Source of the DNA: an uncultured Pseudomonadota bacterium
GTDB taxonomy: Bacteria > Pseudomonadota > Gammaproteobacteria > Methylococcales > Methylomonadaceae
Reading direction: 5' to 3'
DNA: 47,974 nt
NCBI GenBank assembly: GCA_903848935.1
Contig: CAINHO010000017.1
Location: 1 to 47,974 of the forward strand
Shown: positions 14,961-23,943 of the stretch, in pieces
Numbering within the stretch: the first letter of the stretch is position 1
How the letters are laid out: each line of letters begins with the position of its first letter
Position numbers and translations under genes: made by a program
Notes under the pieces: generated by a model
Told to the model about the DNA's origin: nothing
The model's database searches: none
Seen by the model: only the letters and a program-made list of their open reading frames with translations

Positions 14961-15755
14961 TTAGACTTTTGTCAAAATTAACTCTAAAACGAATTTACTA
15001 CCGAAATAAGCTAATAATAAAAGCAAGAAACCCGCCAATATCCAATTTACTGCCACCCGTCCACGCCAGCCGTAACGTCGCCGACCAATTAAAATGGCAC
15101 AAAATATCCCCCACGCGAACAACGACAACACAGTTTTATGCGCCAAATGCTGGGCAAATAAATCATGTAAAAACAAAAAACCGGTGCCTAACGACACGGT
15201 TAACATCAGCACCCCAGCGGTAATCATTTGAAATAACAATGTTTCCATCGTTTGCAACGAAGGCAACAACAAGATAAACCGTGTGGGCGGATGCTGCTTC
15301 AATTGATTGTTTTGGATCGCCAGCAGTATCGCTTGCAATGCGGCAACCGCCAACAAGCTAAACGCCAATACTGAAGTCAAAATATGCACCGCCATTGCAC
15401 CTGTATGTACCGGTAATAAATGAGGTAACGGATCAATAATGGCATCCAATCCTAAAATGATTGCGGCTAACGGAAATAAGACCAAGCCCAATTTTTCAAC
15501 TGGTTTGGTGAGTGCAGTTAATAATAAAACGAACACTACACTTAATATGTTGAGTGATGCCACACTTAGCACATCAAAACTAAAACCATTTTGGTGCTGA
15601 CAAAGTAGCCCAATATATAAGGTGTGCAAGCCCGCCGCTAACCACGCGAATAACAAAGATTTTCGAGAATGAACGTGCTCGCGTAACTGTAAAACCAACC
15701 ATCCCGTGTTAATGCTATAAGCAATCATCGAACTTATTGCAATAAATATCACCAT
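14961..15755 (-). CDS. ypjD: YpjD/CcsA-type cytochrome c assembly family membrane protein
   Basis: A 264-residue inner-membrane protein with about eight hydrophobic helices, of the CcsA/YpjD family related to the haem-handling CcmC/CcmF proteins. Helices run through IAISSMIAYSINTGWLVLQL, the middle VHTGAMAVHILTSVLAFSLL and the end WILAGFLLLLLAYFGSKF; His residues in HTGAMAVH and LAHKTVLSLFAWG are where relatives place haem ligands. The ATG at 15755 is chosen because AGGGG lies seven bases before it; the TTG at 15761 overlaps that site. It is divergent from ffh, the same pairing as in E. coli, which supports the assignment. Its precise job is not established in any organism. Confidence 0.88.
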   Translation of the reverse strand: MVIFIAISSMIAYSINTGWLVLQLREHVHSRKSLLFAWLAAGLHTLYIGLLCQHQNGFSFDVLSVASLNILSVVFVLLLTALTKPVEKLGLVLFPLAAIILGLDAIIDPLPHLLPVHTGAMAVHILTSVLAFSLLAVAALQAILLAIQNNQLKQHPPTRFILLLPSLQTMETLLFQMITAGVLMLTVSLGTGFLFLHDLFAQHLAHKTVLSLFAWGIFCAILIGRRRYGWRGRVAVNWILAGFLLLLLAYFGSKFVLELILTKV

Positions 15756-15822
15756 AACCAACCCCTACTTTTGTTAATGCTGCACGCCTTTGAATCTGTG
15801 CCTTTTGCCTTATTTACCGTTG

Positions 15823-15831
15823 TGTTACTAT
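15823..15831 (+). promoter_or_regulatory. candidate extended -10 promoter of ffh
   Basis: TGT-TACTAT is a TGn extended -10 with five of six matches to TATAAT. TTGCCT lies upstream at a spacing of 15, shorter than optimal. The leader to ffh would be about 65 bases. Confidence 0.4.
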
Positions 15832-15904
15832 AGCACCGAACGTCGGGCTTACAGTATTTGTCGGCTCTTTTTATTGATAGCGATTTCATTTTTCGAGTCA
15901 CCTC

Positions 15905-17260
15905 ATGTTTGATAATTTAACCGAACGCTTAAACGGCACCCTCAAGAAACTTAAAGGACAATCACGCCTCACTGAAAGCAACATTAAAGACACATTGCAA
16001 GAAGTGCGCGTCGCCTTGTTAGAAGCGGATGTGGCGTTGCCTGTCGTTACCGATTTTTTGGAAAATCTAAAAATCGGGGCATTAGGACAGGAAGTTCAAA
16101 ATAGCTTAACGCCCGGTCAATCGATGATTAAATTGGTGCAAGCCGAACTCATCAAAGTCATGGGCGATAAAAATGAAAGTTTGAATCTCAACGCCCAACC
16201 ACCCGCTATTATTTTAATGGCGGGTTTACAAGGTGCAGGTAAAACAACGACTGTAGCTAAATTAGGGCGTTGGCTCCAAGAAAACAACAAGAAAAAAGTG
16301 GGTGTCGTGAGTGCGGACGTGTATCGTCCCGCCGCGATTAAACAACTTGAAATGTTGGCGAAGGAAGTCGATTTAGTTTTTTTCGACAGTGATATTACCC
16401 AAAAACCGATTGATATTGCCCTTAACGCAATTGAAGCAGCAAAGCGTAAATTTTTGGATGTCATTATTGTCGATACTGCCGGTCGGTTGCACATTGATGA
16501 TGAAATGATGGGCGAAATCAAAGCGTTGCACGCTGCGATTAAACCCGTCGAAACCCTATTTGTGGTCGATAGTATGACCGGACAAGATGCTGCGAATACG
16601 GCAAAAGTGTTCAACGATGCCCTGCCCTTGACAGGTATTATTTTGACCAAAGCTGATGGCGACGCGCGTGGTGGGGCGGCGTTATCGATTCGTCACATTA
16701 CTGGTAAACCGATTAAATTTATTGGTATGGGTGAAAAAACCAATGCGTTAGAACCATTCCATCCTGATCGTATGGCTTCGCGTATTTTAGACATGGGTGA
16801 TATGCTCAGTTTAATCGAGCAAATTGAGCAATCAGTTGATAAAGTCAAAGCTGAAAAATTGGTTCAAAAAATCAAAAAAGGCAAAGGCTTTGATTTAGAA
16901 GATTTCAAGGAACAGCTCATTGAAATGCAAAAAATGGGCGGTATTGGTTCGTTGATGGATAAAATGCCAGGCATGAATGCCATGCCAGCCGATGTAAAAG
17001 AGAAAATGAATGATAAATTGTTAGCACGACAAATAGGTGTAATTAACTCGATGACTATGAAAGAACGTCAGTTCCCCGATTTAATTAAAGGCAACCGTAA
17101 AAAACGCATTGCTGATGGTTGTGGGCAAGAGTTAAGTGATGTGAATCGGATGCTGAAGCAATTTATCATGATGCAAAAAATGATGAAAAAATTGAAATCC
17201 GGAAATATGGCAAACATGGTGCGTGGCATGAAGAGTCAAATGAGCGGCTTACGTCGATAG
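15905..17260 (+). CDS. ffh: signal recognition particle GTPase Ffh
   Basis: A 451-residue SRP54 homologue that binds 4.5S RNA and delivers nascent membrane proteins to FtsY and the Sec translocon. The N domain occupies about residues 1-85. The G domain runs from 100 to 295 with the P-loop GLQGAGKTTTVAKLG, the IIVDTAGRLH switch and TKADGDARGG. The methionine-rich M domain ends the protein (MGGIGSLMDKMPGMNAMP, MTMKERQFPDLIKGNRKKRI, MMQKMMKKLKSGNMANM). Length and all motifs are normal. It precedes the rpsP operon, the usual gammaproteobacterial order. Confidence 0.97.
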   Translation: MFDNLTERLNGTLKKLKGQSRLTESNIKDTLQEVRVALLEADVALPVVTDFLENLKIGALGQEVQNSLTPGQSMIKLVQAELIKVMGDKNESLNLNAQPPAIILMAGLQGAGKTTTVAKLGRWLQENNKKKVGVVSADVYRPAAIKQLEMLAKEVDLVFFDSDITQKPIDIALNAIEAAKRKFLDVIIVDTAGRLHIDDEMMGEIKALHAAIKPVETLFVVDSMTGQDAANTAKVFNDALPLTGIILTKADGDARGGAALSIRHITGKPIKFIGMGEKTNALEPFHPDRMASRILDMGDMLSLIEQIEQSVDKVKAEKLVQKIKKGKGFDLEDFKEQLIEMQKMGGIGSLMDKMPGMNAMPADVKEKMNDKLLARQIGVINSMTMKERQFPDLIKGNRKKRIADGCGQELSDVNRMLKQFIMMQKMMKKLKSGNMANMVRGMKSQMSGLRR

Positions 17261-17275
17261 GTTTGATGTTTTATG

Positions 17276-17303
17276 TTGTTTTATCAACAAAAATGCGTAG
17301 AAT
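17276..17303 (+). promoter_or_regulatory. candidate promoter of the rpsP-rimM-trmD-rplS operon
   Basis: TTGTTT and TAGAAT are separated by 16 bases, in the 80-base gap between ffh and rpsP. The -35 is weak (three of six). The -10 lies inside a short inverted repeat (GCGT...ACGC). Confidence 0.35.
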
Positions 17304-17340
17304 AACGCAATTTATTTCAGCAATTATTTAAGGATTTAAG

Positions 17341-17592
17341 ATGGTAACTATTCGTCTTTCCAGAGGTGGTTCAAAAAACCGCCCGTTTTATCAAATCGTA
17401 GTCACTGATAGCCGCAACAGTCGTGATGGTCGTTACATTGAGCGTATTGGATTTTTCAATCCATTAGCGCGTGGCAATGAAGAACGTTTACGTTTAGACA
17501 ACGAACGTGTTGACCATTGGAAAGCAAACGGCGCACAGCCTTCAGAGCGCGTTGCAAAATTGATTAAAGATTCGTTGAAAGCAGCGGTGTAA
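17341..17592 (+). CDS. rpsP: 30S ribosomal protein S16
   Basis: An 83-residue bS16 ribosomal protein, the usual length. [20 protein letters not shown] and ADSRN-like [20 protein letters not shown] are the family signature. It is a small-subunit assembly protein bound to 16S rRNA. AAGGA lies seven bases before the ATG. First gene of the rpsP-rimM-trmD-rplS operon; the stop is directly followed by the rimM start. Confidence 0.98.
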   Translation: MVTIRLSRGGSKNRPFYQIVVTDSRNSRDGRYIERIGFFNPLARGNEERLRLDNERVDHWKANGAQPSERVAKLIKDSLKAAV

Positions 17593-18108
17593 TTGCTTTT
17601 GAGCGAAAAAAAATTGTTACACGTCGGGAAAATTTCTGGCGTTTTCGGTATCAAAGGTTGGGTAAAGATTTTTTCATTTACCGGTCATCGCGAAGATATT
17701 TTGAAATATTCGCCGTGGTTGTTGAAAAAAAACGATTCCATGCAAACAGTTGAAATCATTGCGGGTCAATTACAGAGCAAAGGCGTAGTCGCACAATTAA
17801 AAGGCGTGACGGATCGAAATGACGCAGAAACGTTAATCGGTTGGGATGTTTTTATCGATTACGCGAAGTTGCCACCCGCAAAACATGGTGAATATTACTG
17901 GTCAGATTTGATTGGGTTGCAGGTTGAAAACAATGAAGGCATAGTTCTAGGCGCGATCGAGAGCCTACTTGAAACCGGTGCAAATGATGTCATCATTGTG
18001 CAGGACAAAGAACGTCAACACGCGATTCCGTTTATTCAGCCGCAAGTAGTGTTAGCAATTGATTTAATGGCTCGCACAATGCGTGTGGATTGGGACGCAG
18101 ATTTTTAA
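17593..18108 (+). CDS. rimM: ribosome maturation factor RimM
   Basis: About 170 residues, two domains: the RimM N-terminal barrel (VGKISGVFGIKGWVKIFSFT) and the PRC barrel (YYWSDLIGLQVENNEG, HAIPFIQPQVVLAIDLMART, MRVDWDADF at the end). RimM binds S19 and the 30S head during assembly. There is no ATG at the front: translation must start at a TTG, either at 17593, directly after the rpsP stop, or at 17599. Translational coupling to rpsP probably compensates for the weak start. It ends one base before trmD. Confidence 0.95.
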   Translation: MLLSEKKLLHVGKISGVFGIKGWVKIFSFTGHREDILKYSPWLLKKNDSMQTVEIIAGQLQSKGVVAQLKGVTDRNDAETLIGWDVFIDYAKLPPAKHGEYYWSDLIGLQVENNEGIVLGAIESLLETGANDVIIVQDKERQHAIPFIQPQVVLAIDLMARTMRVDWDADF

Positions 18109-18855
18109 ATGCGTTTTGATATTATCACGTTATTTCCCGAAATGGTTACAGAAGCGGCGCAAGTCGGTGTGACGGGCAAGGCGATTGAAAACGCCATAGT
18201 GACACTCAATGTTTGGAATCCTCGCGATTACACATGCGACCGTCACAAAACCGTTGATGATAGACCGTTTGGTGGTGGACATGGCATGGTCATGAAATAC
18301 CAACCTTTACACGATGCCGTTATCGCTGCAAAAGTTGACGCGAAAAACGATTGCAAAGTGGTGTATTTAAGCCCGCAAGGCAGACCACTAACGCAAGCGT
18401 TACTCAGCGAAGCCAGTGAGTTATCGCAACTGATTTTAGTGGCAGGACGTTACGAAGGTATTGATGAGCGATTTATTCAACGCGATTGTGATGAAGAATG
18501 GTCACTTGGTGATTACGTTATCAGTGGAGGAGAACTCGCCGCATTGATTGTGATTGATGCCATTACGCGCTTGTTGCCGAATGTATTAGGCAATGCCCAA
18601 TCGGCACAAGAAGATTCACACAGCGACGGATTGCTAGATTATCCTCAGTTTACCCGTCCTGAAATGAGTGCTGCTAATGATGCCGTTCCAGATGTGTTAT
18701 TGAGTGGCAATCATGCCGATATTGCACGTTGGCGAATGAAACAAGCATTGGGGCGAACGTGGCAAAAACGCCCAGATTTATTGAAAAAGAAAACATTAAG
18801 TGCCGAGCAAGAACGCTTATTGGCACAATTTAAAGTTGAAGTGGACAAGGTATAA
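18109..18855 (+). CDS. trmD: tRNA (guanine-N1-)-methyltransferase TrmD
   Basis: A 248-residue SPOUT methyltransferase that makes m1G37 in tRNAs with G36, preventing frameshifts. Seen are [43 protein letters not shown], the AdoMet-binding knot [13 protein letters not shown] and [20 protein letters not shown], then [20 protein letters not shown]. The ATG immediately follows the rimM stop, so the two are coupled. Full length. Confidence 0.98.
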   Translation: MRFDIITLFPEMVTEAAQVGVTGKAIENAIVTLNVWNPRDYTCDRHKTVDDRPFGGGHGMVMKYQPLHDAVIAAKVDAKNDCKVVYLSPQGRPLTQALLSEASELSQLILVAGRYEGIDERFIQRDCDEEWSLGDYVISGGELAALIVIDAITRLLPNVLGNAQSAQEDSHSDGLLDYPQFTRPEMSAANDAVPDVLLSGNHADIARWRMKQALGRTWQKRPDLLKKKTLSAEQERLLAQFKVEVDKV

Positions 18856-18857
18856 AA

Positions 18858-19211
18858 ATGAATATTATTGATGAAATCAACCAAGCGCAAATGAAACAAA
18901 TTCCTGATTTTAAATCAGGTGACACCGTTATCGTTCAAGTCCGCGTGAAAGAAGGCGAACGTGAACGTATTCAAGCATTTGAAGGCATTGTGATTGCAAT
19001 GCGTAACCGTGGTGTAAACTCTGCGTTTACCGTGCGTAAAATTTCACACGGTACGGGTGTTGAACGTGTTTTCCAAACACACAGCAACATTATCAGCGAA
19101 ATTATTGTGAAACGTCGTGGTGCGGTTCGTCGTGCAAAATTGTATTATTTGCGTGATTTGACCGGTAGAAAAGCGCGTATCAAAGAAAAATTGGCGGTTA
19201 AAGCAGCATAA
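18858..19211 (+). CDS. rplS: 50S ribosomal protein L19
   Basis: A 117-residue bL19 ribosomal protein located at the subunit interface. Typical sequences are [58 protein letters not shown] and [20 protein letters not shown]. Only two bases separate it from trmD. A strong terminator follows. Confidence 0.98.
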   Translation: MNIIDEINQAQMKQIPDFKSGDTVIVQVRVKEGERERIQAFEGIVIAMRNRGVNSAFTVRKISHGTGVERVFQTHSNIISEIIVKRRGAVRRAKLYYLRDLTGRKARIKEKLAVKAA

Positions 19212-19232
19212 TCGACAAGTCGTGATTAGTAG

Positions 19233-19262
19233 AAAAGGCAGCGTTGAGCTGCCTTTTTTATT
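19233..19262 (+). terminator. Rho-independent terminator after rplS
   Basis: Arms AAAAGGCAGC and GCTGCCTTTT around a five-base loop, followed by a T-rich tail. It closes the rpsP operon and shows that xerD cannot start before about 19270. Confidence 0.9.
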
Positions 19263-19276
19263 TGTGGCGAGTAATA

Positions 19277-20161
19277 ATGACAACGTCCGAAAAACTCATT
19301 GATCAATTTTTAGATGCCGCGTGGGTAGAACAAGGCTTGAGTAAAAATACGCTGTCTGCGTATCGTAGCGATTTAAGAATTTTTAGCGCGTGGTTGAAAC
19401 AAGATTTGCTGATGGTTGAAACGGGAAATATCAGTGAATTTTTGGCGAATCGTTACCAACTCGGTATCACCGGTCGCACGACGGCTCGCATTTTATCGAG
19501 TTTACGTCGATTTTATGGCTATTTTCTGCGCGAAAGTGTAATTACGATTGACCCGACGGCGTTGATTAGCGTGCCAAAAACAACGCGCGTTTTACCTCAA
19601 ACCTTGACCGAAAATGATGTTGAAGCCTTACTTGCTGCGCCACAAATCGCCGTGCCGCGTGGACAACGGGATAAAGCGATGCTCGAAATGCTCTACGCGA
19701 CCGGTTTGCGGGTTTCGGAATTAGTTGATTTAAAATTTGAGCAACTTAATCTGCGTCAAGGTGTGGTGCAAATTGTCGGCAAAGGCGGACGTGAACGATT
19801 GGTGCCGGTGGGTGAAGAAGCCCTGGATTGTCTCGAAACGTATTTGCACAGTGGACGCGAATTGCTGTTGAGTGGTCGGCAAAGCGATTATATTTTCGTT
19901 ACTAATCGTGGCTGTAATATGACACGCCAAGCTTTTTGGCACATTATTAAACGTTATGCGTTTCAAGCTGAGATTACCAAACCGCTGTCGCCACATACGT
20001 TACGTCACGCTTTTGCGACCCATTTGCTCAATCACGGTGCGGATTTGCGCGTGGTGCAATTGCTACTCGGTCACGTCGATTTATCGACTACCCAAATTTA
20101 TACCCACGTCGCCAGTGAACGCTTACAAACGCTCCATGCTCAATTTCACCCACGAGGTTAA
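19277..20161 (+). CDS. xerD: tyrosine recombinase XerD
   Basis: A 294-residue tyrosine recombinase that acts with XerC at dif to resolve chromosome dimers under FtsK control. The N-terminal SAM-like domain holds LIDQFLDAAWVEQGLSKNT. The catalytic domain shows Arg in LYATGLRVSELVDL, Lys in VGKGGRERLVPVG, the His-x-x-Arg box in SPHTLRHAFATHLLNHGA, and LLGHVDLSTTQIYTHV with His and the nucleophilic Tyr. I start at the ATG at 19277 because the longer frame runs through the rplS terminator. The LNHGADLRVVQLLLGH segment is closer to XerD than to XerC, but the distinction is not absolute. Confidence 0.92.
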   Translation: MTTSEKLIDQFLDAAWVEQGLSKNTLSAYRSDLRIFSAWLKQDLLMVETGNISEFLANRYQLGITGRTTARILSSLRRFYGYFLRESVITIDPTALISVPKTTRVLPQTLTENDVEALLAAPQIAVPRGQRDKAMLEMLYATGLRVSELVDLKFEQLNLRQGVVQIVGKGGRERLVPVGEEALDCLETYLHSGRELLLSGRQSDYIFVTNRGCNMTRQAFWHIIKRYAFQAEITKPLSPHTLRHAFATHLLNHGADLRVVQLLLGHVDLSTTQIYTHVASERLQTLHAQFHPRG

Positions 20162-20167
20162 TTTTTT

Positions 20168-20935
20168 ATGACACAAAACATTCACCCTTCGGCTTATATT
20201 TCGCCCGATGCTAAAATTGGCGAGAACGTGACGATTGGCGCGTTTGCCGTGATTGAACATCACGTTGAAATTGGCGCGAATTGCACGATTCAAGCCCACG
20301 CGGTCATTCAACCATTTACTAAAATGGGCAGCGATAACATCGTTCACCCGCACGTTGTCTTAAGCGATTTGCCACAAGATATTCATTTCAAATCCGAAAC
20401 TGTAACGTGGTTAGAAATCGGCGACAACAACACCTTCCGCGAAGGCTTCACCGCGCATCGCGCCACCAAAGAAAATGCCGCAACGCGCATTGGTTCGAAT
20501 TGTTATTTCATGAATAATAGCCACGTCGCGCACGATTGCAACGTTGGCAACAAAACGATTTTCGCCAACAACGTCGCCATCGGCGGTCATGTCGAAATCG
20601 GCAACAACGTTTTTATGGGCGGTGCCGTCGTCGTGCATCAATTTTGCCGCGTCGGTTCCTACGCCATTGTGCAAGGTACGACGGGGCTAAATATGGACGT
20701 GATGCCCTTCATGTTAATCGGTGGACGACCAGCGCGACATTACCGTTTAAACAGCGTCGGTTTACGCCGTGCGGGCATTACCGGTGAACGTTATGACGTA
20801 TTATCAAAAGCGTTTCGTTTATTGCGGACGCGCCAATCGCTCGACCATTTGCCTGAAACTGACGAACTCAAACAATTAAAAGACTGGCTCGCCGTGAAAT
20901 CAAAACGCGGCACACACGGCTTTGTCGAACTCTAA
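20168..20935 (+). CDS. LpxA-like acyltransferase paralogue
   Basis: A 255-residue left-handed beta-helix protein with hexapeptide repeats (IHPSAYISPDAKIGENVTIG) similar to UDP-N-acetylglucosamine O-acyltransferase LpxA. It retains the catalytic-type His region (NNSHVAHDCNVGNKTIFANN) and the VVHQFCRVG and IGGRPARHYRLNSVGLRRAG segments. It differs from the lpxA at 30072: SDLPQDIHFKSETV replaces the GEDPQDKKY region and the C-terminal helices end in KRGTHGFVEL rather than TRGILR. It starts six bases after xerD with no fatty-acid or lipid A neighbours. It may make a second acyl variant of lipid A, or acylate another sugar; the sequence cannot decide. Confidence 0.82.
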   Translation: MTQNIHPSAYISPDAKIGENVTIGAFAVIEHHVEIGANCTIQAHAVIQPFTKMGSDNIVHPHVVLSDLPQDIHFKSETVTWLEIGDNNTFREGFTAHRATKENAATRIGSNCYFMNNSHVAHDCNVGNKTIFANNVAIGGHVEIGNNVFMGGAVVVHQFCRVGSYAIVQGTTGLNMDVMPFMLIGGRPARHYRLNSVGLRRAGITGERYDVLSKAFRLLRTRQSLDHLPETDELKQLKDWLAVKSKRGTHGFVEL

Positions 20936-20956
20936 ACACTCACTCCTAAATTAAAA

Positions 20957-22858
20957 ATGCCCTTATTACGTTTATCCAATGTTTCTATTGCCTATGGCAC
21001 ACACGCCCTGCTCAAACACGCAGATTTCCAACTCGATGCTGGTGAGCGCGTCGGTTTATTAGGTCGCAACGGCGAAGGAAAATCGACGCTGATGAAAATT
21101 ATCGCCGGCGACACGTTGCCCGATGAAGGCGATATTTGGCGACAACCCGAACTCAAATTGGCGTGGTTGGCTCAATCACCCGATTTGCCCGAAGATGCTA
21201 CGATTTATGATGCCGTCGCCAGCGGTTTAGGCGATTTGGGTGAAATCATTGCGCGTTATCACGATTTGTCATTGACGATGGATTATGAAGACGAAAAAGC
21301 CTTGAACGAGCTGGGCGATTTGCAACATGAACTTGAAGCGCGAGATGGTTGGGCGTTTCAACAGCGTGTCGAAGCGACATTGAGCAAATTGAATTTACCG
21401 CCAGAGTTAAAAATTCAAGGCTTATCGGGCGGCTGGAAACGGCGAGTTGATTTGGCACGCGCGTTGGTCATGGATCCCGAAGTGTTGTTGCTTGATGAAC
21501 CGACTAACCATTTGGATTTTGAAAGTATTGCGTGGCTCGAAGAACAGGTTTTGAATTTCCAAGGTGCGGTGTTATTCGTCACGCATGATCGGGCATTTTT
21601 GCAAAAATTGGCGACACGGATTGTCGATTTAGACCGTGGGAATTTGGTTTCTTGGCAAGGCACTTACGATGATTATTTGACCCGTAAAGCCGCCGCATTA
21701 GAAGATGAAGCCAATCAAAATGCGGAGTTTGATAAAAAATTGGCTGATGAAGAAGTCTGGATTCGCCAAGGCGTAAAAGCGCGGAGAACTCGAAATGAAG
21801 GACGTGTACGCGCTTTAGAACGATTGCGAGCAGAACGTTCTGAACGCCGAAATGTCCAAGGTACGGCAAAAATAGGCTTAGATACTGGCGCAAAATCGGG
21901 CAAAAAAGTGCTTGAAGTTGAAAATATCAGTTTCAAATACGACGACCGCACGATTATCAAAAACTTTTCAACGCTAATTCAACGCGGCGACAAAATCGGT
22001 TTAGTCGGGGCGAATGGCGCAGGAAAATCGACGTTATTGAAATTATTACTCAAACAAATCGAACCCACCAGCGGCACGATTGAACAAGGGACAAAATTAG
22101 AAATCGCTTATTTTGACCAATTGCGTGACCAATTAGATCCCGAACTGAGCGTTGTGGATACAATTGCGTATGGCAATGATTTTGTTGAAATCGGTGGTCA
22201 GCAACGTCACGTTATTTCGTATTTAGGTGATTTCTTATTCGCGCCAGCTCGCGCTCGTTCGCCGGTGAAAAGTTTGTCAGGTGGTGAAAAAAATCGCTTA
22301 TTGTTGGCGCGATTATTCACCAAACCAGCGAATTTAATTGTAATGGACGAACCAACCAACGATTTGGATTTGGAAACGTTGGAATTATTAGAAGCAAAAT
22401 TATTGGAATTTGACGGCACGTTATTGTTAGTCAGCCACGATCGCGCATTTTTGGATAATGTCGTTACCAACATTTTCGTCTTAGACGGTACGGGGAATGT
22501 CCAAGAGTTTTTTGGCGGTTACACGGATTGGCTCGAATACAATAAAAACTTGCAAGCTGCGGCGGCTCTAACGGCAAAGAAACCGGTGCCTAAAGTTGAA
22601 AAACTTGCGCCCGTTTCAACTGCCCCGAAAAAGAAAAAATTATCGTTCAAAGAACAACAAGAACTCGAAAAACTCCCCGCATTGATTAGCAAATTAGAAG
22701 CGGCACAGGTCGAATTAACGGTAAAAATAAACGAACCGGATTTTTATAAACAAGAACAGTTCGTGGTAAATGAGGCGTTGGATGAATTGAAAAACATTGA
22801 AAATGAATTGGTCGGTTGTTATGCGCGGTGGGATGAGTTGGAAGAAAACGCCGGATAA
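20957..22858 (+). CDS. uup: ABC-F ATPase Uup
   Basis: A 633-residue ABC-F protein with two ATPase cassettes and no membrane segment. First Walker A GLLGRNGEGKSTLMK with signature LSGGWKRRVDLARAL and Walker B LLLDEPTNHLDFES. Second Walker A GLVGANGAGKSTLLK with LSGGEKNRLLLARLF and LIVMDEPTNDLDLET. A linker of basic helices (RQGVKARRTRNEGRVRALER) and the C-terminal coiled-coil domain (LSFKEQQELEKLPALISKLE) identify it as Uup. Uup binds ribosomes and DNA junctions and affects transposon excision. Full length. Confidence 0.94.
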   Translation: MPLLRLSNVSIAYGTHALLKHADFQLDAGERVGLLGRNGEGKSTLMKIIAGDTLPDEGDIWRQPELKLAWLAQSPDLPEDATIYDAVASGLGDLGEIIARYHDLSLTMDYEDEKALNELGDLQHELEARDGWAFQQRVEATLSKLNLPPELKIQGLSGGWKRRVDLARALVMDPEVLLLDEPTNHLDFESIAWLEEQVLNFQGAVLFVTHDRAFLQKLATRIVDLDRGNLVSWQGTYDDYLTRKAAALEDEANQNAEFDKKLADEEVWIRQGVKARRTRNEGRVRALERLRAERSERRNVQGTAKIGLDTGAKSGKKVLEVENISFKYDDRTIIKNFSTLIQRGDKIGLVGANGAGKSTLLKLLLKQIEPTSGTIEQGTKLEIAYFDQLRDQLDPELSVVDTIAYGNDFVEIGGQQRHVISYLGDFLFAPARARSPVKSLSGGEKNRLLLARLFTKPANLIVMDEPTNDLDLETLELLEAKLLEFDGTLLLVSHDRAFLDNVVTNIFVLDGTGNVQEFFGGYTDWLEYNKNLQAAAALTAKKPVPKVEKLAPVSTAPKKKKLSFKEQQELEKLPALISKLEAAQVELTVKINEPDFYKQEQFVVNEALDELKNIENELVGCYARWDELEENAG

Positions 22859-22921
22859 CCTTGCAACGAGGCGCGAAGTCGATTATTCTTTGCACCCTTT
22901 CAAGCAGTAAAAAAGATATTT

Positions 22922-23009
22922 GGAGAGATGGCTGAGTGGTCGAAAGCGCACGCTTGGAAAGCGTGTATACGGTAACGTATCGAGGGTTCGAACCCCTCTC
23001 TCTTCGCCA
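22922..23009 (+). tRNA. tRNA-Ser (anticodon GGA)
   Basis: An 88-base class II tRNA with encoded CCA. The acceptor GGAGAGA pairs with TCTCTTC (one G:U), the anticodon loop reads CTTGGAAAG with GGA, there is a long variable arm, and the T arm is gaggg-TTCGAAC-ccctc. The discriminator base is G, as required for serine. Confidence 0.97.
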
Positions 23010-23018
23010 ATAAACATT

Positions 23019-23056
23019 AAAAAAGCCGCAAACCATCAGGTTTAGCGGCTTTTTTA
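23019..23056. terminator. bidirectional terminator between tRNA-Ser and rfbA
   Basis: An A run, then GCCGC-AAACC, loop atca, GGTTT-A-GCGGC (one bulged A) and a T run. A and T tracts on both sides allow it to serve the tRNA on the plus strand and the rfbCDBA operon on the minus strand. Confidence 0.88.
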
Positions 23057-23070
23057 TTGTTCGATGATAA

Positions 23071-23943
23071 TTATTCGCCGCTCAATTCTAACAAATACGC
23101 ACCATAAGCCGTTTTCGACATTTCATTGCCTCTAATTTTTAAATCTTCCGCCGTTAGCCAGCCATTATTAAACGCAATTTCTTCCAAACACGCGACTTTC
23201 AAACCTTGACGATGTTCAATCGTTTGCACAAACTGCCCTGCGTCCAACAAACTGTCATGCGTTCCCGTATCGAGCCACGCAAAACCGCGTCCAAAAATCT
23301 CCACATTCAATTCACCGGCATTCAAATAGGTTTGGTTCACTTCGGTAATTTCGAGTTCACCACGCGCCGAAGGTTTAATGTTTTTAGCAATTTCAATCAC
23401 GCGATTGTCATAAAAATATAAGCCCGTGATTGCGTAATTTGATTTAGGTTGTGCGGGTTTTTCTTCAATCGAAATCACTTTGTTATCCTTATCAAATTCC
23501 ACCACGCCAAATCGTTCTGCGTCCTTGACTTGATAACCAAACACCGTCGCACCACTTTCGCGTTGCAAGGCTTGTTTCAAACTGGCGGAAAAACCTTGTC
23601 CGAAGAAAATGTTGTCGCCCAAAACCAAACAAGTGTGACTGTCGCCAATGAACTCTTCGCCAATTAAAAACGCTTGCGCTAATCCATCGGGTTTGGGTTG
23701 CACGGCGTATTCAAGTCGCACGCCAAAATCTGAACCATCGCCGAGCAGATTTTTAAAATTGGGTTGATCTTCGGGCGTGGTGATAATCAAAACGTCCCGA
23801 ATACCCGCCAACATCAACACCGACAATGGATAATAAATCATTGGTTTGTCGTACACGGGCAAAAGCTGTTTTGAAACTGCTTTAGTAATTGGGTGCAAAC
23901 GTGTTCCCGCGCCACCCGCTAAAATTATGCCTTTCCAGTTCAT
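23071..23943 (-). CDS. rfbA: glucose-1-phosphate thymidylyltransferase RmlA
   Basis: A 290-residue nucleotidyltransferase that makes dTDP-glucose from glucose-1-phosphate and dTTP, the first step of dTDP-L-rhamnose synthesis. Motifs are [71 protein letters not shown] and [20 protein letters not shown]. The ATG overlaps the rfbB stop as ATGA. It is the last gene of rfbCDBA and is followed by the terminator before tRNA-Ser. Confidence 0.97.
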   Translation of the reverse strand: MNWKGIILAGGAGTRLHPITKAVSKQLLPVYDKPMIYYPLSVLMLAGIRDVLIITTPEDQPNFKNLLGDGSDFGVRLEYAVQPKPDGLAQAFLIGEEFIGDSHTCLVLGDNIFFGQGFSASLKQALQRESGATVFGYQVKDAERFGVVEFDKDNKVISIEEKPAQPKSNYAITGLYFYDNRVIEIAKNIKPSARGELEITEVNQTYLNAGELNVEIFGRGFAWLDTGTHDSLLDAGQFVQTIEHRQGLKVACLEEIAFNNGWLTAEDLKIRGNEMSKTAYGAYLLELSGE

